NCBI GenBank assembly: GCA_023079485.1
Contig: CM041083.1
Location: forward strand, 105,601,054 to 105,665,053
DNA from: Archilochus colubris
Taxonomy: Eukaryota; Chordata; Aves; Apodiformes; Trochilidae
DNA length: 64,000 nucleotides
Direction of reading: 5' to 3'
Part shown: one piece after another, positions 55,301 through 64,000 of the stretch
How the letters are laid out: each line of letters begins with the position of its first letter
Numbering within the stretch: position 1 is the stretch's first letter
Notes under the pieces: generated by a model
Databases searched by the model: none
The model's input: only the letters and a program-made list of their open reading frames with translations
What the model was told of the DNA's origin: nothing
Made by a program: the position numbers and the translations under genes

Positions 55301-57689
55301 ACATGGCTCATCTTTGCCTAAGCACCAAAACACATCTGTGGCTCTATGTCAAGGAGCACACTCCTCATCAAATAGTGCAATTTAGCCCTTTCATCTTCGT
55401 ATTAATAAAAAAAAGCCCTCAAGTCCAGATTTGTCTTCCCCTTGATGATAGCAGTCAAACATCAGGATTCAAGAGACGTAAATATTCACCTAGATTTCTG
55501 TTTCTGTTATAAGGTGGATAACAGAGTTTCAAGCCGTAATAGGCACACACTGGGCCTTGTCATTGACTAAAACGAGATAGTTAAAAGTACTCTTAAGGCA
55601 AAAGCCTTCAGTGTGTTCAGAAAGGTAACTAAAATTTACTCAACAATTATTTTTTTCACAAGAAGCTTCCCTACCTCAGTGAACTGACACTGTGCAGTAA
55701 CCCCCCATGTCCCTGGAAGTGGAAGTGTGCAACAAATACATTTTAAAATCAGACTTATTTCATGAGAACATTTTTTTAAAGCTTGGTTTAAAAAACACTA
55801 TGAATCCCTGAACAAAGGCTCAAAATAATACCTAAAAATTAAATTAGATTTTTTTTCTGTTTGGATTCAATTAGAACTTCTTCACGGGACGTATTTATGT
55901 GGTCACTGCAGACACACATGGCTGACTCAAATAAGGGGCTTTCATTTTGCCACATTTACAAGTATTACTTTCATGCTTTAGTTGCTGCCACTTAAGAAAA
56001 GACAATACAAAGCTGTGTAATCCAGTAAGTCCGCTCAATATTACTCAAGTATATTGCTACAAATAGCTGCAGTAACTACCATCATGCATGTGTCTCAGAG
56101 AAAAAACTCAATGGAGCGTCCAAGTCCTGTAGCAATACGCTCTCTAATGGTCTCAAAAAGCCTTGACTGAAGATCAGGATGCAAATGGACTGTGAAGATG
56201 CTCTGGCCTAAAAGTAGAAACATTTCTGTTACTTGCCATTTCTCACCTCTGTGAAAAATAAATAAGATGGAAGAAACTGTAAGCTGACTCCATGTACTGA
56301 AAGTGATTCTCACAGCAAAGTAAAATTTCTAAGACTCAGCCCTGCTGGATCAGCTGCTCACTGCCAAACTTCCTTTTGGCAAACCAATTCTTACCAGAGT
56401 CAATGGATTTAATGGTGGTCAACATCAAGACTCTACTTGAACTAAAATTACTGCCAGTTCCTGATTTTAGAAATTGCCCACTAGCAGAGACCACATGGAT
56501 AGATGAGGCATACAGAGCTTACAGGCAAGATATAACCTTTGAATCAAATTATTTTTTAGCACTGAAGCAGTACTAGTAGGAGATTAAAAAGTTCTGTAAC
56601 AATTAAGATTTAGGAAAAAGTATTCCAAATCATTACCCCCATATTGAGCTGCTTATGCAAGCTACAGGATTAGTTTAAAAAAAAAAAATCCAAACCCAAA
56701 CATTATATTGTATAACATTATTAAAGAAAATAATCTGTCATCACAGCTATGAAACTCTGCTGGAAGGAATTCAATCTGCCTCCAGTCTACCCCTCTGACT
56801 TACAAGGAACCAAGAGTACTCAAGATATTTGAACACAACTTTTAGACTACAGACAAAAATCAAATTAAGTAATTAAACTGGTAACTGGCCAATGGGAAAT
56901 GAACAATCTTTGTTAAAAACCCCAAACCACACTTTGTTCATTTAAGACTTCGTATCATTTCAGAGGGTCTGTTTGTCCTATGACCTGTTGGCTCCTTATC
57001 TCCAGTACTGAGCCTGGAGAGGAGAATGCAGGCTACCACTAACAGAGGAAGAAGAGCTGCTGGGTACTAAGCAAGCCCAACTTCACATGATGGGCTGGAC
57101 TTCCAGCCTCACGAGTGGGAAAACGACCCTCTGCTCCAGCCTCCTTCTCTAGTGCACTTTCAATACAACATACAAGGAATTTCAGCTTGAACCACACACA
57201 TCAAGTAGAAGGCTGGTTGATGGGGAAATCACAGAGGATCTTCACATTCAAATTTTTTCCTCCAGTGAAAGTAATTATGTGGCTACTCTACTCACAGCAA
57301 GCTACTAGCAAAACTAGTATCTAAGGCTTTAGTTTCTGCCACTTTTATTCTTTGTCAGGGTCAAAAAATGAATGGCAGCGTAGGAGAAGGATGACAAACA
57401 GAAGTGAGGGCAGACCCAACTGCATAAGCCTCATTTACAAGGAAATCAGATGAAAAACAACATATGGGGGATTTTAAAATATAAAATAGGAGCTAAGGGC
57501 AAAGTATTAATGGGCACAAGGTGCTTAAATGTCTTGTAAAATTTTTGCCTCCAGCAAGCAAAGCCTATCTGGCTACCTAAGACAGCAGACATTCAACTCC
57601 TGATCATTCTTCATTCAAAATGGCAAGTCATGAAAGACACCTTACAAGTCCAAGTCTAGTTCCTGACACCTGCAGGGAACTGCATATAA

Positions 57690-57880
57690 TTCTATTCATA
57701 AATTTATTAACTTCCTTTTAAATTACTAGACTTCTTATTCCCTTTACCAGAAAACTGTTAGAGCTCTTCACTCTTGAAGAAATTTCCTCATAATTTCCAG
57801 TTCAAATTTATTCATAGCCAATTTATATTCATTTGCTCTTGTGATGACATTGCCTTTTATCTTAAATTAGGCTGTAAGTT
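57690..57880 (-). mobile_element. Ancient L3/CR1-type LINE relic (3' part)
   Basis: The segment ctcttgaagaaatttcctca, then taatttccagttcaaattta, catttgctcttgtgatgaca and ttgccttttatct resembles the complement of the 3' UTR-proximal part of old L3/CR1 elements (aaatttcttcctcat... then ...attgctcttgtcctg). It has the same orientation as the 50.5 kb relic. Assignment is from consensus memory only. Confidence 0.4.
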
Positions 57881-57995
57881 CTTCAGGGCACTGACCAAAT
57901 CTACATAAGTATAGACAGTCCTGAGCTTAATAGTTCCCTGATCATAATTCAGAGCTTTGTTTGTGATGACAATATAATAAATATTAAAAAATAGT
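57866..57995 (+). repeat. Possible ancient MIR/L2-type tail
   Basis: The sequence aattaggctgtaagttcttc agggcactgac resembles the shared 3' tail of old MIR/L2 elements (tagattgtaagctcctt... gggcaggga). It is followed by an A/T-rich end, aataaatattaaa. Only about 40 bp are convincing. Chance or another old repeat is possible. Confidence 0.3.
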
Positions 57996-58731
57996 TTTTA
58001 TAATTCCAATAGTCTGTTCCTCTTTCATCACCTCTCTAATTAGTGCAAGTGCACTCACATGGAATTTGATCAAGTATATCATGATGAAACGGAGAGGTAG
58101 GCTCTGCCCCGCCTCTAACAAGTTACTTATCTGGCTCTACAAGTATATCTGCACTACAAGATGATGCTTTTATCTTGACTGTGGAAAATCTAAGAAAACA
58201 TGGCAACAAATGGGTAGAATAGCATTTTTTTCTTTTGGTGCAAGTGACCAATTCAATTCATACATATAAATCTGAAAAACCACACAAAGCACCAGATTCC
58301 TTCCCACACTCAGGATTTGTATTACTAGAAGTAGGTTCTTCCTCTTGCAGGCTTTTGCTTAGAAAAAAATTGTCATTCTTACATGCAGTAGCACCAGCAA
58401 CAATATACTGCAGGTTTAGAAATGCCTATTTCATATCCATAAAAGCAAGCCATAAAAGCTTTACTGAACAATAAAATTTCCCTGATACTACTTGGTACAG
58501 ATTTTGCACATCTGCTGTTTTGGCACCCTTGCCCACAGAGGTAGCATGCTTGTTAGTTACTCTGCAGTCCCATTTTTAAGTTGACACAGACAGTGGCAGA
58601 CAGTGCCATGAGTTTTACCTATTCTACACAAATGAACAAAAATTCTAGAAAGGCCATACATTTTTCTGGATCTCTAATTATGTATTTCCCAGAATAACTG
58701 GCTTGAGTTGCTTTCCATACATTTTCACTGG

Positions 58732-58748
58732 AAAAAAAAAAAAAAAAA
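58732..58748. repeat. A17 tract
   Basis: Homopolymer of 17 A on the + strand in intron 3. Confidence 0.9.
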
Positions 58749-59547
58749 CCACAGGTTCCAACTCTGAAATCCAGCATTTAAACTCAGCAGCCAATTTATC
58801 ACAATTTAAATGGCAATGTTAAAACAATGTATTTAAATAGCCCACGGAATAATCTCAAGAAAATGTTTAGCCTATAATATTAATGAAAACAACAAATTTG
58901 ATATGATTCTGTTTTCTCAATGCTGACAGAAAAAAAGGTTATAAAAAAATTAAGGAGTCCCTTTTAAATTGGTGAATCATTTCAAAGCACCTAGGACAAA
59001 AGAGAGAATAGAAAGCAACTGCTAGAAAAAAAAGTTGCAGAAAGAAACAGGAGAACGTATAAGCTTTTGCTTGCTTTCAATAAAAACAGATTCTTATTGT
59101 GTTTCCCATTAAGAGATCAATCATTAGATATATTAAAAAAAAGGGGAGGATTAATGCATTTATTTTGGGAAAAGATGAACAACTCAAAAGCAAAAGAAAA
59201 AAAAAATAAACCACAAAACCAAACCCGGGTGCACTGGGTGTAAACTGGGTGCACACATGCATGTCTTTTCGGGAGGAAAGGAGGAGAAAGGACAGAGAAT
59301 GACAAAAATTAGGGGAGTAAACAGAAGCTTGGTTTGCAATCACTCATGAAAACAGTACAGGGAAGAGCAGAAGTATTCTCTCTCTAATTAATGTAGTTCC
59401 AAAGGACTGGACAATTGGACAAAACCCACCTCAGAGAATAGGACAATACAGAGACATAAAAGTAATTTATGCAGATTCTGTATCTTTTTCATGAAGAGAC
59501 TCAAAAACTGAAGAGCAAGAAAAAAAAACAGGCTGAAATTCACTCAC

Positions 59548-59677
59548 CCAAACACCTGTAGGGAACCACAATATGCGGGTGACCATTGCACTGCTTCCAC
59601 CCCCTCTTGCACCAGTTCTGGATGGTAACTGGCTGGTTGGCTTCAACAACATTGGTGATTTGTAACTCAGGGTAGAC
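59548..59677 (-). CDS. APP: APP exon 3: heparin-binding growth-factor-like subdomain
   Basis: This 130-bp exon starts in phase 0 at GTC after the acceptor ctaatgccag and ends ...TGT TTG G before a strong donor, gtgagtg. It encodes residues V76 to L118 plus the first base of codon 119, with no insertion or deletion against human APP. It begins [20 protein letters not shown] and includes C98, C105 and C117, which in the family form disulfides 98-105 and 73-117 (C73 is in exon 2). The basic loop between C98 and H110 reads [13 protein letters not shown]; human has Arg at 102 and Lys-Thr at 106-107. Two basic residues are therefore lost from the heparin-binding loop. Following residues IVVPYRCL differ only conservatively from human. 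The identity is certain. The functional effect of the loop change is inference. Confidence 0.96.
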
Positions 59678-60204
59678 CTGGCATTAGAAGTATAAAAAAA
59701 TGAGAAATGTTATCACAAGTATGCACTCTGGGTCATGCAATATGGTTACACATGTTTGTAACACAGATATCACTCATTTTCCTATCTTCTCTCTCTTCTG
59801 CTGTGTAATACATTGTATAAGGCTATGCACTTACCTGGAAAGCTGGTGTGTTTGTTCATCAGTAAAAATATGTGGCTGCCAGATCAGAATATGATGGTGG
59901 TAACAGCAGGCTGTGAAAATATAACTTGGCTACTTGCTTAAGCTAAAGATCAGCTGAACAGGTGTTTCATAGTTGACTACCATATCTATCCTCACAAAAC
60001 TTCATATATTCAGCCTAATTTCCATATATCTAAAATTTATAGCATGTCCTCATGTTTATCTCAATAATTTTAATATCACAATTCTTTCCCACTGAAGTCT
60101 ACAAAGTATTAACAGTCTGTTGAATCAGTTATTCATATTTAGGGTTATATCATCAATATAAACCTATTTCCAACTTTCCAAAATTGCTGAGATCAAAAAT
60201 GTAT

Positions 60205-60680
60205 TCAGTTCTTGGCCCCTCACTACAAGGAAGACATTGGGGTGCTGGAGTGAGTTCAGAGAAGGGCAACAAAACTGGTGAAGGGTCTGAAGAACAAGAC
60301 CTGTGAGGAGAGGCTGAGGGAACTGGGAATGTTTAGTTTTGAAGAGAGGGCTGAGAGGAGACCTTATTGCTCTCTACAGTTACCTGGAAGGAGGGAAGTG
60401 GGTGCTGGCCTCTTCTCGCAAATGAACAATGATAGGACAAGAGGGAATGGCCTCAAGTTGCATTGAGGGAAAGTTTAGACTAGATTGGAAGAAGAATTTC
60501 TTTACCAAGAGGGTAGTGGTGAAATCACCACTCCTGGAAATACTTTAAAAGGACATGCTATAGTGAGTGATACAGATATTCATAAATAAATATTTTATCT
60601 GGGGAGAGGAGGATGTTGACGGATGTTGACGATGGAAACGGTGGTCTTAGAGGTCTTTTTCAACTGTGATAATTCTGTGA
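60205..60680 (+). mobile_element. CR1 LINE 3' fragment with internal rearrangement
   Basis: CR1 on the + strand from cccctcactacaaggaagac through gaggctgagggaactgggaa and gagaccttattgctctctac to ggtctttttcaactgtgata followed by attctgtga. The part between about 60540 and 60630 departs from CR1: AT-rich sequence is followed by a perfect 10-bp tandem duplication, ggatgttgac x2, at 60611-60630. Confidence 0.9.
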
Positions 60681-61979
60681 AAATCCTACTGGTTCTTAAT
60701 ACTGCAATAGATTTAGATACCCACAACCCAGCCAGCATGCCACAACCATGCCACCAGCAAACTGTATGACTAATTCACTGGCAAACTACAACTTCAACCA
60801 AGCTGCATATGTGGCTTTTTATCTCCCTCAGACTATCCCACCCATTTTTAAATTTTACACTCAGCAATGGCCTCTTTCACCAAGGATGGTTCTTAGCTGC
60901 TGATCTTTTTTGCAGACCGCCCTCTCAGTCACCTCCTACATGTGTGTTTCAGTTCCTTGGGAGCACACTGCCTTGCACGATGCTGCACTTTAAGCTGTGG
61001 AGGGATTTCAGAGCAGGCAAACCACATTCTTTATGGGTAAAACTTGAAGGGAATATGTGCTCCTGGAGCTCACCTAACAGGTGGTTGGTCTATGCCACCA
61101 GGCTTGAGCTAACCAAAGCAAAGCCTGCAATGCACGCTCAGCATGGGCGCTCAGCCCTGCTGCTGCACTCCCAATTTTCACCACCGTCACAGCAGTTGCT
61201 ACCACAGCCTATGGGTCCCACTTCTGATTTTTCAAATTGGCAATCTATCAGCCCTAACATCAAACTCAGAAAGCACCAGTTTTTCTTTGCCTGTCCTCAA
61301 GCAAATCCTTACCAACTTCCACATCAGATGTGAGGATTTTGGTGAACTGAAAATTACAGTCTACTCATACCTAAGGAAAAACAGAAATAGGAACAAGTCT
61401 AAGGAAAAACAAGTAATTGGCAATGGTTCAGAAAAGGAATATAATCCCAACCAGAGAGAGATGAGTTGAGATTGAGTGATTTCTGTGTGTCTGAAAGAGA
61501 TGCTTAGAAAATGACAGTAAGAACCTCCACATCTCTCCCTTGAGGAAGAGGATTGATCTCAGTCACGTATTCCCCTCAAGCATACAGGACCCCAGCAAGC
61601 CAGTGCCTCCTGGCACTCCCCAGGCTTAAAGTTCAAAATGTAACTGTGGTAAAATGAAGCAAGCAGGACGCTTAACTGCAGCTCCAGTACAAGATTCAAA
61701 CTTTAAAAGACACTAATGAACAACACTATGGCCTTGGCCAGATTTGAGATCAATAATCTCTGAATGCATGTGGCCTGGTTGTGATGGAGGAGTCCTCAGG
61801 CCTCATTAGCACTCAGCAGGGAGTGAGGCCACTGCAAGCCCCCAGATCCTCTGACAGCATTCCAGAAGGACTGCAGGAGAGGATGCAGACAGTGATAAGG
61901 GACTACATATGGCCTAGGGCCATACAGAAAGAAGGACTAGGGAGCTGCTCCAGTTGTTCAATCTTTTAGGTTTCAACCA

Positions 61980-62360
61980 TGCTTACTAAGCACAACAGGG
62001 CTATAAAACAAGGAGTTGCATCGGTGCACTGGGGGAGCTCCACGGACACAAACACTCCCCCATTGGCTGTCCCAGTGCTGGATCCAGGACCAGTGATTTT
62101 CTGCTCTCTCTTGCTTTTGCTTTCTCTTTCCTAAGATCATTAAGTAACCACAATTTTTTCCCAGCTTGAACACACACATATTGTGACTTCTGTCACCTAA
62201 ATAATCAGCCTTTATGCTTGTACAGCCTGAACATATATAATAATTTGAGGCATCAGCTTTTATTCCTTCCATACTTCTAACTTAAATCTTATATTCAAAT
62301 ACAGGCCTTGAATGTCACTTCACCTTAATTCGATCAAGGGGTATTAGATGGTCATGTTTA
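61980..62360 (+). mobile_element. Possible LTR-like remnant
   Basis: A TATA-like box, ctataaaacaaggagttgca, precedes tcggtgcactgggggagctc. A stretch with ccattggctg and a T-rich tract follow, in a GC-richer island within AT-rich intron. The arrangement is reminiscent of the promoter and 5' leader start of an avian endogenous retrovirus LTR. No gag/pol/env coding or paired LTR was recognised, so the call is speculative. Confidence 0.2.
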
Positions 62361-62402
62361 CCCTATAGTCTGGTTACCCTCTCTGGGAAACCCAGGCCTG
62401 GG

Positions 62403-62600
62403 AGGAGGATTGGATCCCGCTGAACCTAGGCTCTTCTCTAAGAAGGAGACTAGAAAGCAAAGGGGTCCAGTCCAAATCTCCCTGGACTGTCATCTGGATT
62501 GTGTTACTGAGATGAGGATTTGGACCTAGCTGCACTCAGGCTCCTCTCCAAGAAGGAGACTGGAAGGCAAGGACACAGTTCAAATTCCTGTGTTTCCTGA
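62403..62600. repeat. Imperfect 110-bp tandem duplication
   Basis: Two diverged copies are offset by 110 bp. The first runs from gaggattggatcc through ggctcttctctaagaaggag acta at 62430-62453. The second runs from gaggatttggacc through ggctcctctccaagaaggag actg at 62540-62563. Both are followed by gaaagcaa/gaaggcaa and then tccaaat/ttcaaat. The eleven-base aagaaggagac core is identical in both. Confidence 0.85.
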
Positions 62601-64000
62601 TCTAGGACATGACACTGGTCCACAGCCATTGTCATAACACAAAGTAAACAAAGCATGACTGGAAATATCTGGGAAGAACCTCTTACTTTCATTAACAGAC
62701 AGGAAGGAGTTAGTATAAATGTAAAATTTAACTATTGTAACAGCCTAATGCACAGAACAAGATCAAATACAGTAACAATGCCAAGAAAAGGACTAGACAG
62801 AAACATTACTTAAGCAATGCACTTTATGCTAAAGAGACTGAACAGCAACCTTGCTTTCTATTACCAAGCAGCATTTTTTAATCAGATGCATCTTGATTTA
62901 CGTAAGCACATCACAGAAGCCATCTGATACATTTTTGCCATCTTCATCAGCACCCTCAGCTCACTACAAAATAATGGTTGCGGTGTGTGCAGAGGCTTCA
63001 GATGCAGCCTTCTGTGTTGACCCAGCAAATGAAATGCAGTTGACTTCAAAAAAGCCCACAGAGTAGAACTGAAAACTTAAAAAGAGTTTCCTGTACACAG
63101 AAGATTGTAGCTGTGCTTTGCTCCTTTTGTCAGCAGGTGACCAGGACTCATGGTTATCATCCACATTACAAATATACCACCATTTTTTCACTACTCACAG
63201 AAAGCAGATACAGAGGCACTTGCTGCTCTCCCCTGGCTCCATCAGTGCTTCAAATATTGAACTCTGAACTGAAACAGCAAGGTTGCAAATTCAAGGAAAG
63301 CTCCCTTTCTTCTTCAATCTCTTTATCTTTCACCTTAGATCTGCCTCTGGTTCCACCAAACAGGTCTGCACATGTTCGTGCTCCTGGCTCATCACAGCAC
63401 TGCCAAAATGGATTAGGATGTCACTGCGATGGGCAATTTCACACCTCAGCTGCTGTGTAAATACTACACTGCCAGACACTGTAGCTGCCTACAGAGCTAA
63501 CAGGCAAGATGCTACAGAAAGGTTCGATTTTCTTTGGACATTACATTTAGCATGGTCGTGCTGTGCTCCTCCAAGTTCCTACATCTGCAGACATCACATC
63601 TGAATAATTAGAGCCCACAGTTATGTAACACCAGATGCTGTCACAAGACACACGCTTGATAAATCAGAGTCACGGACACTTTCTCATCAGGACCTTAACA
63701 TTCCTCAGGGTTAACTGTCCCTTGTCAGATACAGAGGAAATTAATGTCTTAAACAAAGACAACTTAAAAAAATGTCACAATGGTTCGATTGGAATGGTAT
63801 AACAGCAATTTAGAAAAAACCTCAAAGCTTATTTTCATGCATCCAGAGGAACATCAAGACAGCTTTAAAGTGATAGAAAACAGGATTCTGATCCATGAGA
63901 ACAAAGACACGGTACAGTTGCTTTCCTGAAGAGAATTTCTAACAAGCAAGAGTAAGCTATTTCAGTAGTTCCTTATCAAAACAGTAAGACTGGGGGGACT

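Larger units (their letters stand above)
59678..64000 (-). other. APP: APP intron 2, 3' part
   Basis: This is noncoding sequence upstream (in transcription) of exon 3, with the acceptor ctaatgccag at 59687-59678. It contains a CR1 fragment at 60205-60680, a 174-codon open frame at 60809-61333 of no recognised family, a candidate LTR-like segment near 62.0 kb and a 110-bp tandem duplication at 62.4-62.6 kb. Exon 2 (MFCGRLNMHM-type coding) was searched for by eye up to 64000 and not found. Confidence 0.85.

Noticed and set aside
59678..64000. APP exon 2 within the right end of the window
   Set aside because: No coding for the MFCGRLNMHM-type segment was seen on the minus strand, so exon 2 must be beyond 64000.

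Overview
The window is vertebrate nuclear DNA, almost certainly from a bird. It is AT-rich, contains no long open reading frame, and carries many chicken-repeat-1 (CR1) retrotransposon fragments with typical avian 3' ends (octamer-like ATTCTATGA tails). The species cannot be named from the sequence.

The whole 64 kb appears to lie inside one gene on the minus strand: the amyloid beta precursor protein gene, APP. Four coding exons are found. They correspond to exons 3 (59548-59677, 130 bp), 4 (25313-25425, 113 bp), 5 (23765-23958, 194 bp) and 6 (5164-5363, 200 bp). Each has AG/GT borders, compatible phases and the expected order. Together they encode the second part of the growth-factor-like/heparin-binding subdomain, the copper-binding subdomain, and the acidic stretch with its Thr run that leads to the Kunitz/E2 region. 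All nine cysteines expected in these exons and the four copper ligands are present. Exon 2 and upstream lie beyond the right edge. Exon 7 (Kunitz) and everything downstream, including the amyloid-beta and transmembrane exons, lie beyond the left edge.

Layout from left to right on the + strand: 1-5163 is part of intron 6. Exon 6 follows, then intron 5 (18.4 kb, with CR1 copies at 8.4, 11.0 and 19.7 kb). Exon 5, the short intron 4 (1.35 kb) and exon 4 follow. Intron 3 (34.1 kb) holds CR1 copies at 36.6, 39.3, 40.5 and 47.7 kb, older L3/CR1-type relics at 50.5 and 57.7 kb, and a composite nuclear-receptor-like site at 44.15 kb. Exon 3 and part of intron 2 (CR1 at 60.2 kb and a 110-bp tandem duplication at 62.4 kb) complete the window.

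No RNA gene, CRISPR array, promoter or second protein gene could be supported. The most interesting points are the altered heparin-binding loop encoded by exon 3, the two donor sites without G at +5 (exons 4 and 6), the DR4-type hormone-receptor motif deep in intron 3, and the ancient retroelement relics. No previously undescribed system is evident.
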